Shown here piece by piece: positions 1 through 9,923 of a DNA stretch of 27,734 bases. The stretch is from positions 1 through 27,734 of the forward strand of contig JBNGIS010031814.1 of assembly GCA_049999725.1 (NCBI GenBank). The letters run 5' to 3'. This DNA is from Haplomitrium mnioides (Eukaryota; Marchantiophyta; Haplomitriopsida; Calobryales). The position numbers and the translations under genes are program-made. Numbering within the stretch: the first letter of the stretch is position 1; every line of letters starts with the position of its first letter. The notes under the pieces were generated by a model. It was not told the origin of the DNA, searched no databases, and was given only the letters and a program-made list of their open reading frames with translations.

Positions 1-2
1 GG

Positions 3-545
3 GGGAACTCCAAAAGGTGGAAGCCAACGTGGCAGCAATGCATCCTACGTGACATAACTCCAAAGGCCCTGGCCATAGTTCAAGGGATCTGGTCCCTTCT
101 AAGAGGAACAGTACTTTACTCTATATGGCTCTCTAGGAATGCCATGTGTGTTCGAGAAGTCGTTCATGGATATGTACTGCTTAAAGAAGGAAATCTGGAG
201 GAGATTGATCGAGTATGGAAAGAAAGCTTGGCACGATGCCTGTAGAAACTGGAGGAAAGCTCAAAGTGAAGAAAAGAGAGAAAAAATTCTGGAAACCTTT
301 GACAGAACCTGGGGTGATAGGCATTTTCTTTGTATCCGTGATGAAGACAATGTTTACTGGAATCTGGATGTTAGTAGTAATCTGGATTGAGGGTATTGGT
401 CTGCTATGGTTTACTAGGCTTGATCCCGAAAGGGATTGATTGGTTGCTGTTTTTGCTGCTTGGTCTGATTGCTGGCCGCGGTTGTATCTTTGATGCTTGA
501 AAGTAATAAAGTTGTTTACTTTCGGTCCCAAAAAAAAAAAAAAAA
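3..545 (+). mobile_element. 3' end of a 5'-truncated LINE (non-LTR retrotransposon) with poly(A) tail
   Basis: One frame starting at position 3 is open to about 150. It reads like the tail of a plant L1-type ORF2 after the reverse transcriptase, with a segment containing IWSLLRGTVLYSIWLSRNA. Around 139-150 the likely reading moves to the frame that starts at 139 and continues to a stop at 388-390 with an acidic/basic C-terminus (EYGKKAWHDACRNWRKAQ), so a frameshift is present. A 3' untranslated tail follows, with AATAAA at 505-510 and 16 adenines at 530-545. The LINE identity is from family resemblance of the W..LRG...IW...RN pattern plus the poly(A). The 5' part lies outside the window, so the target-site duplication cannot be tested. 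The purine run after 545 could be target sequence. Confidence 0.7.
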
Positions 546-1265
546 GAGAGAGAGAAGAAGAAGAAGAATCGAATTAGTTTAAAGTCCCATACTAGCCCTA
601 AGGTCATAAAGACTGAAAAGTACATCCACACACTATAGGTGCATGTAAGAGTAACAACCTAGAAATGAAAGTCGTGCAACTAAGAGTAAAGGCAAATGTA
701 AGGGTTTATGACTAGGAGTCCTTAAAGAAACATGATCTATCCGGATACTAAACTGCTATATCTACCTATTTGTAGTCTGCATTTGCCTACGTGGACCTGG
801 TCCATAAGTTGCAAATGTTAAGCTTAGCGTCGATCAAGGATGGTCATCTTTCCTCCACGAATTACAACAATTTACCCCACGTACCAAGTTTGCTTCATCT
901 TTTTTATTTCTATCGGTAGATCTTTCCATTGTGTTGGGAAGAGGTCTTTGTAGATTCAAATGGATTGGTCTTTGAAGGCTTTTTTGGATCTCAAGAGGGC
1001 CCTTTGATCCCTAGTGTCGTGGAATTGTAAGAGAATATGTCGATATTTGTCCGAGGTTTTTCTGATTCTCTTACAAGCGAGGTGTAGATGCCCAATGTCA
1101 CATGGTCCCATGATTTGTTGTTGGACTACTTGTTAGGTGTCTTCTTGATGTGCCTCTAGGATTCCAAGGACTATGAGGTTCAGACCTCGGTCTTTCAATT
1201 TCTATTCTTTTTTCAGCATTTTCTTTATTGTTTCTCTAGTCGTGTCTCGGGTTGTTGGGGTTCTT
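546..1265. other. Gene-less stretch, no recognisable feature
   Basis: After a short GA/GAA-rich run at 546-568, I see no supported gene, repeat array or RNA. Open frames are short and lack family motifs. The right end lies just downstream of the minus-strand gag-like relic and could be more of the same lost element. Confidence 0.5.
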
Positions 1266-1726
1266 TTAACAATGTTTGCTCACGTTGCTTGGGAATACCT
1301 TAGCTTTGATTCCAATGCTACTTAGTTTGCTTGGGATCGCTTCAATTCTATTTCCAATACCACTAAGGAAGTCTTGTTCTTGTCCTTCAAGGTATTTCAA
1401 TGTCTCTCTACTAAGCTTACAGTTCTACTTCAAAGTGTCTATATATTGTTGCACATCTAATTCACTAACTTGTTTCGTTATTATATGCATGTTGTGTCTG
1501 AGACCATGAATATTGATGGTATATAATTCTTGCATAATATTTGGTGCATCCATGCGTGTCTTATTCATCTCTTCCATATGTTCTACCGTCATCATTCTGC
1601 GTTATAGGTTCTTGATCCTCTGAGCCAACTTGGTTTTTGTTCGACCAGTTGTTCCTCCAAGGACCTTCTTGTTAACTCCTCTTGTCTTTTAGCTCTATCT
1701 TCTTTGTTTCTTTGTCTAGTTTGCAT
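1266..1726 (-). pseudogene. Possible gag-like N-terminal relic (coiled-coil rich), minus strand
   Basis: Reading the minus strand, an ATG at 1726 opens 44 codons rich in Q, R, K and E (MQTRQRNKEDRAKRQEELTR at the start) ending at 1592-1594. In the next frame, from 1595 to a stop at 1266-1268, about 109 codons are open apart from one TAG. They contain a hydrophobic/charged segment with LEGQEQDFLSGIGNRIEAIP. A basic, glutamine-rich start followed by heptad-like helices resembles the N-terminus of some plant gypsy gag polyproteins. I saw no capsid core, zinc knuckle or LTR, so the family is unproven. The one-base frame change and the internal stop mark it as a relic. It could instead be a chance open frame. 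Confidence 0.3.
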
Positions 1727-2658
1727 TTTAGTATGTGTGTTGTTGTTGTAGCATAGGATGAACATTCCAACCCCAAAAGGTGCAAATTGGAATCAAACCA
1801 CGTGATGTCTATGTAGAAATTCACTCTTAAATCACTTTTACAACATTTCCAATCTCTTTAGAGAGTTTTGAAAATTCACTCTATCAGTTCAGAGATGGAA
1901 TACTTTCCCTCTCTTGGTTTGACAACCATTACAACAAAAACCACAACTTCTTACCATTTAACACCATGAAACATTAACTAAGAGTTACACAGTTTGTATG
2001 ATTGACATTTTTAGGAAAATGAAATTAACATGCAGACATACTTTAAACTAGCTCAATATAAAAAACACCCAAGTAGCCAATAACCCAACTTGCCTTGAAA
2101 GTTTTAGATCAACATTTTAGTACCCACATCAATTATCCCAATTTTATTCCCCCAAGTTGGATGCTCAAGCCACTCCAACCTATTATGTCCCCAAGGTCTA
2201 ATGCAAAGAGAATAACTCTTGGAATGATACTTCTTGATCTTACATCCAAGCTCTAATTCTTTTAAGCATATATTACCTTGTTTACTTGTAAAACAAGATG
2301 TTTATTCCATAAACACATATAATTTGCACATAACTTTGCTTTATTGCTATCAACCAACAAGTATCCACATTCAAGATAACTACAAAGACTCTCCACTCTC
2401 TGAATCTTCAACAATTACTCTCATACACATAAATAGAAAGACAAAAGAGATAGAGACTCTATGCAACTCACCCATATCAATCACTTGTAATTGAATTTAC
2501 CCCTAATTACATCTAATTTCTATAATTATACATCTTTCTAATATCTATCTAATTACTTCTAACATTATATATTGTACATATTTATCACTATTTACATATA
2601 ATCAACTCTAGTATTAGGTTCCAATAGAAATCTTCATATTACCTTCATATATATTTCA
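1727..2658. other. AT-rich gene-less stretch before element 1
   Basis: AT-rich sequence without a supported gene. A plus-strand open frame at 2234-2494 has no recognisable motif and the composition of AT-rich noncoding DNA. The stretch ends exactly where the element 1 LTR begins. Confidence 0.5.
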
Positions 2659-3125
2659 TGTAATATTACAAGCATGATGTTGTGCTATTTATAAGAAAAT
2701 AGAGAAGAGGGAAAGAAGTGGTAGAGGGTCATCTTTAAGGTGGAGATAAGATTACTTGCCTTCAACGTTACTTTTAGAGTTTTAGGGTTGAAATTAGAAG
2801 TGACTTCTAAGTGATCAATTTAGAGTTGAAATCAGAGGTGATTTGTAAGTAAGGAAAGAGGGATGACACCTTCTTCTCTTGTATAAATAGAAGGGTTTCA
2901 AAACCCCACTCATCATTTTGGATTTAATATCAAATCACTTGGGTTCTTTGGTTGCTTGGGTTTTGCCCACACTCTTGGTCTTAGCTTGCGTCTTGAGTTG
3001 CATAACTCTATTAGAGTTATCTTGTTGTGGCTTTGCTTTCCTTGTTGTCATTTGGTTGAAAAAATCTACTAGAGTTGGCTATTAGTTCCTACTCATTTGG
3101 ATTTGGTCTTTGAGATTCTTTTACA
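2659..3125 (+). repeat. Element 1, 5' LTR
   Basis: 467 bp beginning TGTAATATTACAAG and ending TTTTACA, i.e. TG...CA ends. It aligns along its whole length with 14117-14583 and with the solo LTR 5100-5504. A TATA box (TATAAATAG) lies at 2882-2890 and would start the retroelement transcript. The primer-binding site follows after one base. Confidence 0.88.
2882..2890 (+). promoter_or_regulatory. TATA box in the element 1 5' LTR
   Basis: TATAAATAG at about 220 bp into the LTR. The same sequence is kept at the equivalent place in the 3' LTR (14340-14348). The solo LTR at 5100-5504 has lost it by a deletion of about 70 bp. Confidence 0.55.
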
Positions 3126-3126
3126 T

Positions 3127-3139
3127 TGGTATTAGAGCT
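3127..3139 (+). other. Primer-binding site, initiator tRNA-Met type (element 1)
   Basis: TGGTATTAGAGCT directly after the 5' LTR differs by one transition from TGGTATCAGAGC, the standard complement of the 3' end of plant initiator tRNA-Met. Its position fixes the LTR boundary and the element's orientation. Confidence 0.8.
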
Positions 3140-3219
3140 ACATCTTTTTTTGTGGTGAGTTAGAGAGAGTGAAAGATTGAGCAACGTTTCAAGAAGAATA
3201 GAGTTATAAGAAATTTCTA

Positions 3220-3770
3220 TTGCCAAAAGCATATGATAGGAAGATGGTTTGTGATGCATCTAAAAACTTTATATTTGATTCTGAGAAATATTTTGAAGCT
3301 ACAAACATTAGAGAAGATGGTCGACGAATTTTATTTCCGGCAAGTCAGTTAGAAGGAGTTGCAAAGACTTGGCGGAGATATAAAATAGAACAAACACATC
3401 GTGGATTTGTTGCTCTTATTGGTTCTTGGTGTGAATTTGAAGAAGCGATGATTTCAAGATTTAGGGTTGTAAATGCCTCAAATGTAGTAAGAGATCGATT
3501 GGTTGAGTTGAAGCAACTTGGTATAGTGAGAAGCAATATTACACATTTTCATAGTACAATCATGCAAATTCTTGATAAAGAGAAGAAGAAACACTAGAAC
3601 GATTTGTTTCGAGATTGAAACCTGACACAAGAATGGAAGCCACAATGAAAGAGCCTACTTTATTAAAGAAACAATGCGTATGGCGGAGCGATATGACTAA
3701 TTACTTACTCATATAGAAGCTAGTTTACATCTTCAACTATTCGAACATCGTACTCAAAACTTTGCAATCT
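3220..3770 (+). pseudogene. Element 1 gag (capsid) remnant
   Basis: The frame 3220-3597 (125 codons) shows a retrotransposon gag capsid pattern. It has a hydrophobic segment ending in GVAKTWRRYK, then a W-x-E-F-x-x-A-x-x-x-R-F helix (SWCEFEEAMISRFR) and an RDRLVELKQLG stretch, which is the typical plant gypsy gag core for particle assembly. After the stop at 3597 a shifted frame continues with RFVSRLKPDTRMEA, matching the usual C-terminal capsid text. The reading then runs almost directly into protease. No CX2CX4HX4C zinc knuckle is seen, so the nucleocapsid segment appears to be deleted. The start at 3220 is the first ATG of this frame and is not certain. Confidence 0.7.
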
Positions 3771-3787
3771 TTATTGGAATTAAAATT

Positions 3788-4090
3788 TTGACGAGAATTC
3801 GAGGTACCTTGTTCCATCTTGATGGTATGATTGAGGAGCACTCTTGTAGAATGTTGGTGGATAGTGGGAGTTTTGAAAATTTTATGTCACTACATTTTGT
3901 GAAGATAATCAAACAAAAATTTACGCCTATCAATGGGAGTGTTATGACTATGGTAGATGGCCAAAAGCATGACGTAGTTCGCTCTTACAAGCCATTCCTT
4001 CTATGGATTGGAAAAAAATACGCGAAATTCATGCAATTTATAACTGCACATGTATAATGTGATATTATTTTAGGGTTACCTTGGTTTGAA
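3788..4090 (+). pseudogene. Element 1 retropepsin-like protease
   Basis: The open frame 3788-4057 contains the aspartic protease signature DSGS (3860-3871) within LVDSGSFENFMS. After one stop (4055-4057), the second hallmark of gypsy proteases follows in the same frame, ILGLPWF at about 4064-4087. Together these give the retropepsin fold that would mature the Gag-Pol polyprotein. The catalytic DSG is intact, but stops on both sides make the copy non-functional. Confidence 0.75.
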
Positions 4091-4711
4091 GATCAATACA
4101 CTCAATTGAATTAAGCAAAACGACATATTCAAGTTACTTACAAGGTAAGAAACTTCTTTTGAGGTGTTTGACACCGTTGGTAAAGAAGTCTAAATCAGTT
4201 CAACATGTTAATTGAGTGGAGCAAGAGTTGCTCGTCTTTGTTGTGTGGATAAAGCCCATCATGGACCTAAGAAAGGAGAGAAGGAAAAGTGTGCTTGCCT
4301 CTATGATAGATAATATTTTAAAGGATTGTTTGGATGTGTTTCTAGAGGATTTACCAAAGGGGTTACGAGATGATCAAGAAATTCTTTTTTCAATTGAGTT
4401 GACACCAATAAGCTCTTCTTATAGTCCACTTATATATCGGTTATCACCACAAGAATTATAGGAGCTTTGAAAGATCTTGACGGATCTTCTTGAGAAGGAT
4501 TTCATTCAACATAGTGCTTATCTTTGTGGATCTCAGATATTCTTTGTACCAAAGAAAGATGGTGAATTTTGTCTTTGTACATATTATCGAGGCTTGAACA
4601 ATCAAACAATGAAGAATGTCTATCATCTACCTTGAGTTGTTGATTTTTTGGATCAATTAAGTGGAGTGTAATTTTTTTCTAAGTTGGATCTTTGAAGTGA
4701 CTATTAGAAAA

Positions 4712-4879
4712 CGGAAGTGCTATTCTGCCCCCACTTTTCGCTATTCTGCCCCCACCTTGCACTTGATTGGCCTTGTTTTTGACTGAATGCCACCTTAAAT
4801 GTTGGGAAGCGCTATTTTGCCACGGTGAAAGTCTGGTACAGCCAATCAGGTGCAAGATAGGGGCAGAATAGTGCTTCTC
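4712..4879. mobile_element. 168-bp inverted-repeat (MITE-like) element inside RT
   Basis: The element is flanked by an exact 8-bp direct repeat TTAGAAAA (4704-4711 and 4880-4887). Its ends are imperfect inverted repeats: CGGAAGTGCTATTCTGCCCC on the left against GAGAAGCACTATTCTGCCCC on the complemented right, 16 of 20 matching. The similarity continues inward (CACTTGATTGGC at 4760-4771 against GCCAATCAGGTG at 4841-4852), so it can fold back. The left arm carries a 21-bp tandem duplication (4719-4739 and 4740-4760). A further TIR-like motif lies at 4807-4821. There is no coding capacity. An 8-bp duplication suggests hAT-type mobilisation; a Mutator-type origin with a decayed 9-bp duplication is the alternative. 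Confidence 0.78.
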
Positions 4880-5099
4880 TTAGAAAATTCTTATCAAGAA
4901 AAGTGATGTGAAAAAGATAGCTTTTTGTACAAGGTATGGGCATTTTGAGTAGAAGGCTCTTGCATTTGGTCTTACTAATGCTCTGAAAATATTCATGAAT
5001 CAAATGCATCAAGTTTTTGATGGTTTATTGGATAAGTCAATGTTGGTATTTTTGGACGATACTCTTATCTTTAGTAAAAGTAAAGTTGAGCATCATGAT

Positions 5100-5504
5100 T
5101 GTAGTAGTACAAACATGTTGTTGTACTATTTATAAGAAACTAGAGAGGTAAGAAGGAAAAAGTAGAGGGTTACTTTTAGGGTTGAGATAAGATTACTTGC
5201 CTTCGAAGTTACTTATAGAGTTTCAAGGTTGAAATTAGAATTGACTTCTAAGTGATCAATTTAGGGTTCATAGCCTCACTCTTCATTCTAGAGTTCCTCT
5301 CGAATCATTTGGGTTCTTTGGTTGTTTGGCTTTTTCTTGCACTCTTGGTCTTAGCTTGGGTCTTGAGTTGCATAACTCTATTAGAGTTATCTTCTTGTGG
5401 CTTTGCTGGGATATGATTGTTTTAATGACATTTGGTTGAAGTACTCTATTAGAGTTCACTATGAGCTCTTACTCATTTGAACCTAGTCTTTGAGTTCTCT
5501 TACA
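5100..5504 (+). mobile_element. Solo LTR of the element 1 family inserted in element 1 RT
   Basis: 405 bp starting TGTAGTAGTAC and ending TCTTACA, aligning with the element 1 LTRs in the same orientation. It is bounded by a perfect 5-bp target duplication ATGAT (5095-5099 and 5505-5509) in the middle of RT coding text. It therefore arose by insertion of a full relative followed by LTR-LTR recombination. Relative to 2659-3125 it lacks about 70 bp that include the TATA box. The deletion is bounded by short GGTT-type repeats. Confidence 0.88.
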
Positions 5505-5879
5505 ATGATCATCTAAAAGAAGTATTGCAAAGACTATGTAGTTGGAAGTTTGATTGCAAGAAGTCTAAGTGTGAGTTTTGGAAGCAAGAGGTGATTTACC
5601 TAGGATATAAAGTTTTGTGGATGGCATGTAGATGAAAGAAGAGAAAATCAAGGCTTTTGTAGAGTGGCCAAAACTAAATGATACAAAGGATGTTTGAGAT
5701 TCAATGGATTCACAAGTTTTTATTGAAGATTCATCCATTACTATGCTCATATTGCTACATTGCTTACAGATTTGCTAGGAAAAGGGGCAAAATTTCAATG
5801 GATGACCAAAGAGCAAGAGGCATTTCAATGACTCAATGATACGGTGTCTTCTCGTCCAATTCTACAATCGTATGATCCA

Positions 5880-6246
5880 AATGCACGTTGTATAGTTCAT
5901 TTTGATGCCTCTAATATTGCTATTGGAGCAGTGTTACAATAAGAATTTGAGGATGGACTTCATCTGATTGCCTTCATGTCACGCCGACTAATTGCAACGG
6001 AGAGAAATTATTTCTACAAGGGATAGAGAGTAATTGACGATGGTTTATGCTACTAAGCTTTGGAGACACTATAGTTTGGGACATCCTGTACTCATGCCCA
6101 CCAATCACAAGCCCTTGTTGCAATCAACTTACTTGGAAAATGTGACAAGTCGTCATCATCGATGGGAAGATCAGCTACATCTCTTTGATATCAAAATGGA
6201 GTACAATTCGATAAGGTTCTATACCATTCCTGATGCATTGTCATGA
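5880..6246 (+). pseudogene. Element 1 RNase H
   Basis: The text HFDASNIAIGAVLQ at about 5899-5940 is the first catalytic block of gypsy RNase H (D in FDAS). It is followed by the conserved IAFMSRRL and a frame-shifted segment. In the frame 6034-6246 come the conserved LMPTNHKPL and the C-terminal DALS with its aspartate. This domain removes template RNA during reverse transcription. Stops at 5941, at about 6025 and at the end disable it. Confidence 0.72.
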
Positions 6247-6994
6247 AGACAAGATCACCAACTAAATAAATTAGAGTTTGCAACTGCTAGTATATTGCAT
6301 GTTGATGAAGCAACCAGTGACCACTTTCGATAAAAGTTACATGAAGATACTTTTTTTAATCTTGTTAAGGCATGTTTAGTGAGAAAAAATAATGAGTATT
6401 ATGCATTTTGCATTGGGATGGTATTATCTATCAAGACCGTCAAATATATGTTCCACAAGACGATGCTCTAATACCAATTTACAAGAAACATATGACATTC
6501 CAATCTCTCAACATCTTATAGTAGATAAGACTATGGAGTTGCTTCAACCCACTTGGTGGTGGCCAAACCTAGCTTGAGATGTTTGTGGCTTTGTTTTTTC
6601 ATGTGAAAGTTGTTAGCAAAACAAGGCTTCATCTCAAAAACCAACTAGTCTTCTTCAACCACTACCAACTCTTGCTGCTTGGTGGGAACATGTAAGTTTA
6701 CATCTTATCACTTTGCTTCCAACCATGCTTTGTGAGTTGACTGCCATTGTGGTGTTTGTGGATAAGCTAAGAAAACAAATTCATCTAGCACGGATGGTGG
6801 ATATGGTGGATGTTCCAAAATTGGCAAAGATTTACCTTGATATAGTCTTCTGATATCACGGAATGCCAAAGGTGTTAATATCTGATAGAGATCCATGATT
6901 CATTATGAAGTTTTGGTCAGAGTTGTTCACACTTTTGGGTACCAAACTATCTATGCCTACGGTTCATTATCTTCAAACAGATGGGTAAACAGAA
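6247..6994 (+). pseudogene. Element 1 integrase (zinc finger and core), truncated by element 2
   Basis: After RNase H, short frames (6392-6577 and neighbours) cover the HHCC zinc-finger region, ending with LLQPTWWWPNLA. The core follows: VVFVDKLRKQIHLA near 6750-6790 with the first catalytic aspartate, YHGMPKVLISDRDP at about 6853-6895 with the second, and QTDG at about 6976-6987, just before the site where the third (E) is expected. The text ends there at the left edge of element 2, and the remainder to the chromodomain boundary is missing. TAG, TGA and TAA stops interrupt it. Confidence 0.75.
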
Positions 6995-6999
6995 TCATT

Positions 7000-7346
7000 T
7001 GTAGCTTGAGACTTGAGAGTTGTGAGAAACCTTTGGAGAAGCGCTTGGAGGAACTCTTGGAGGAGTTACTTTGAAGACTCATTGGAGGGAAAGCATTTGA
7101 GGAGTGGTTTTTCATAGAGTGAGGAGTGTGTTGAGAGTTAGAAAGGTGAGAGCAAGAGTGTTTTGTGTGAGAGCATTTGGAGTTAAAGAGTTGAGGATTT
7201 CTACGATATTTTTGTATTGAGTATTCTTCTTTGTAGATTTTGTTGTATATTGATGATTGCAGCCACACTTCAACGCACCTCTTATATTCAATATGCACTC
7301 AACATCAAAGTCACAAGAGGAAAAACTGGCGAAGCCTCTAGATTCA
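7000..7346 (+). repeat. Element 2, 5' LTR (probably lacking its first ~22 bp)
   Basis: Similarity to the right LTR begins in the shared string TCATTTGT (6995-7002) and ends at TTCA (7346). Sequence left of 6995 is integrase text of element 1, whereas left of the matching point in the right copy there are about 22 more bases before the polypurine tract. The boundary is therefore a junction, not a native LTR end. Confidence 0.75.
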
Positions 7347-7352
7347 TATTTT

Positions 7353-7369
7353 TGGTTTTGTTGTCGGGA
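7353..7369 (+). other. Candidate primer-binding site, tRNA-Asp type (element 2)
   Basis: TGGTTTTGTTGTCGGGA lies 6 bp after the LTR end. It matches TGGCGCCGTTGCCGGGG, the tRNA-Asp complement used by Athila/Tat elements, at 11 of 17 positions, and five of the six differences are transitions expected from cytosine deamination. Position and spacing support the call. Confidence 0.5.
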
Positions 7370-7876
7370 CCTCATTAATGAGAGGGAAAGAAAGTGGCGA
7401 TTGGGCTTCATCATGTTGAATGTCAAGTAAGGACGTGACAAAAAAGTGGCCAAGAATTTGGGAAAATTTTAAGAAGGATCAATAGCTCACTGCCGCTACG
7501 CAACAACATCGAGTTGAAGAGGTTCATCAATTTAGTGAGCCATTAATTGTTTTTGTTAAGTGATTTTTCTTATTTGGCAACACCATTGTATCGACAATTG
7601 TACACTCCAACGGAATGGGTTTGGACCTTGGAGCATGAACGAGCATTTCATCAAATCAAGGAGAGAGTTCTCATCTACCTCAACGGATGATTAAGAAATT
7701 ACCATTGTCGTACAAAGTGTTTTGTGGCCAAAATACATGTGCATCAAAGATTGGTGGAACAATTTGGAGTGGAACGTATGGAGCAAATTTTGGCAAATCT
7801 AAATTCATTTGTTTTCTTAATTCTAATCCAAGTTGTTTGTGAGGTACATATTTTCGTCTTGTGGTAGACGTGGTAG

Positions 7877-8733
7877 ATGTTGCAAGAAAGAAAAGGCAAT
7901 CGAGAAACAACATCAAGTTATCCAATCAAGATGGGCAAGATTCCGGTCTTCTACGACAAAGAAGATAAAAATGTGGAGGATTATTTATGCGATTTCAAGC
8001 GTGCTTGTATTGGAAATGGTGAGAAGCAACTGGATGATTGGTTGGTCTTGTTGCATGAATTTCTTACACACGAGGCTCTTCGATGGTACAAAGAGCAAAA
8101 AAGAGAAGTTCTAGAGTCATGGGTTAGCTTGACAAAAGCTTTGGTGGAAGAATTTCTCCCAACAAAGAGCTATGAGAACATATTTCTTCAAGAGGTAAGA
8201 CACTTGAAGCAAGGAGAAAGTTAAAAAATACATACATATGTTGAGAGAGTAGATCATTTTGAGACTCAATTTCGAAATGTGTTGAGAAAGAGTGGTGAGT
8301 ATGTGAATTCTCTCATGGTGGGAATTACGGCGATGTTGGCAAAGCACTTTATTTCGAGGTCGAAACCTGAAATTCGAGCAAAGGTAAAGTACAAAAAGTT
8401 GACTACACAAGTAGAGTGGTTAAGAATTACCTTAGGGATGGAAGAGAGCTTGGAGGATGAGCAAGAAGAGAAGGTTGTTGTGCTACCGACAACTGCACAA
8501 CCCATAGCGGCGGTAGTGGCTCCTCTTCCACAAGCTCCAAATCCACCCATGAATGAGGTGTTAACATTGACCAAATGCCTCAAAAAATTGAGTTTGAACC
8601 TTGTGCAGGCTTTGGAGAGAAGGCTTGAAAATTGGCCTAGACCTAATATAGGGGCCCAATGTGACAAGGAAACATAGAGAGCATTACATGTTTTGGTTGT
8701 AGAGGAGCGCACTTCATCCAAAATTGCCCAAAT
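7877..8733 (+). pseudogene. Element 2 gag
   Basis: Two consecutive frames (7877-8224 and 8279-8677) carry a gypsy capsid: IPVFYDKEDKNVEDYLCDFK, then DDWLVLLHEFLTHEALRWYK, then SWVSLTKALVEEFLP and HFETQFRNVLRK. The frame then runs through a charged linker and a P/A-rich stretch. A nucleic-acid-binding zinc knuckle appears in another frame at 8689-8730, reading CFGCRGAHFIQNC. It has the form CX2CX3HX4C, one residue short of the standard CX2CX4HX4C. A TAA at 8222-8224 and a frame change near 8677 break the ORF. Confidence 0.8.
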
Positions 8734-8989
8734 TGACGGAATGATACCAATGGAGTTGGTGGACGTAGAGGTGGTAGTCAAGCTCAAGAGAGGGTGTTGC
8801 CTCAATCAAAGTTAAAAAGGTTCCTTACGGTGAGGTGGGAGGGAGTTCAACCAATCAATGAGTGGACATGTTGGCCCATGAAAGGAAGCAAGCTTGAGTA
8901 GTTGAGGAGACGTTGGGATTGGAACCATCACCAAGTCAAGAGAGGCACCATGATGTGGACATGAACAAAAAGCCAAGCAAACCAAGAAG

Positions 8990-9722
8990 GTGATTGGGGA
9001 TGGAAGTTCAATTTCAAAGCATCAAAAGAAGTACAATGTGGTAGAAGATATTGGAAACTTACAAGCCAATATCACGGTGGGACAATTGGTGGCGATGAAT
9101 CCAACGTTGCAAAGAGAGCTACGTAGAGGTTTGAACACCAAACGACTTTCAAGGAAGAAAAAAATCTCCACCAACAATTGCTATGTAAGTGCCATGGATA
9201 TGGAGGTATGTGCAAGAGCCCCAAAAATTGATGTAATATGTTAGGGTATGTGGTTCCCAAAGTATTGTTAGATGGAAGTTCGGCGGTCAATGCTATATTG
9301 GAAGATTTGATGAAGAAGTTGGGTTCGATACTCACGAGGCCTTCGGGATTTACGGTGGGTATGGCCAACAAGTCAAGAGTACGCCCACTTGGAGTGATTG
9401 AGAAGGTGCCAATCACGGTAGTGGGAATTTCTAGCTCTCTCTCTCTTTTCAAGTTTTGAAAGAGTCAAATTATGATATGTTGTTAGGAAGGCCATGGTTG
9501 CGAGGAGTAAGGACCACAGATAGTTGGTACAAGAATCACATCACCATTGGTCCAAGGTTTCATCGAGTGAGAGTACGTGTGGATGGGAGTGGTGAAGAAA
9601 TGAGTGACTCGGAGAAAGAGTCCACTAAGCACATATCTGATGATGAAGAATATGAGAGTGCTATTTTCGAGGTGGACACCGACATGGAGGACTCATCGGA
9701 GGAAGAACAAGATTCACCATGA
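8990..9722 (+). pseudogene. Element 2 protease region
   Basis: Three adjoining frames (8990-9244, 9238-9459, 9456-9722) give a gypsy aspartic protease. The active-site block is VLLDGSSAVNAILEDL near 9262-9309, where the usual D-S/T-G is DGS. The flap region follows (GFTVGMANKSRVRPLGVIEK). The final YDMLLGRPWLRG at about 9472-9507 is the conserved C-terminal ILG-like motif with the phrase LLGRPWL. An acidic S/E-rich tail precedes the RT lead-in. Overlapping frames show at least two frameshifts. Confidence 0.72.
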
Positions 9723-9923
9723 ATGCGTGCTATTGAGATAATACCAAGGGCAATCGAAGAAGAAGCTCAAGAACAAAAGCATATATTGGCGACATAAGAA
9801 GTGGAACGACGTATTGCAGCTCTACGCTATGGAGAGGAAGTTACGAGTGAAAAAAAAAGCTTGAAGAACTTTTTTGTAAGTACATTCATGTTTTTGCTTT
9901 TGGATATGAAGATTTAAAAAGGG

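Larger units (their letters stand above)
4216..5700 (+). pseudogene. Element 1 reverse transcriptase, split by two insertions
   Basis: The upstream part (4216-4711) has the usual lead-in to gypsy RT (CLDVFLEDLPKGL) and the finger motif KDGEFCLCTYYRGLN, ending near FFSKLDL. The text then stops at a 168-bp inverted-repeat element and resumes at 4880 with KKSDVKKIAFCTRYGHFE and AFGLTNA. The catalytic motif is FLDD at 5049-5060, so both aspartates remain. At 5100 a solo LTR interrupts the frame, and RT resumes after 5509 with LKEVLQRL and the thumb (EVIYLGYKV). In each case the flanking text joins in frame once the insert and one copy of its target duplication are ignored. Several in-frame stops (for example TGA in KLDL-stop-SDY) show decay. 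Confidence 0.82.

Noticed and set aside
7112-7453. Minus-strand open frames over the element 2 LTRs (also 13363-13772)
   Set aside because: They are antisense to LTR sequence, occur in both LTR copies and have no protein motif.
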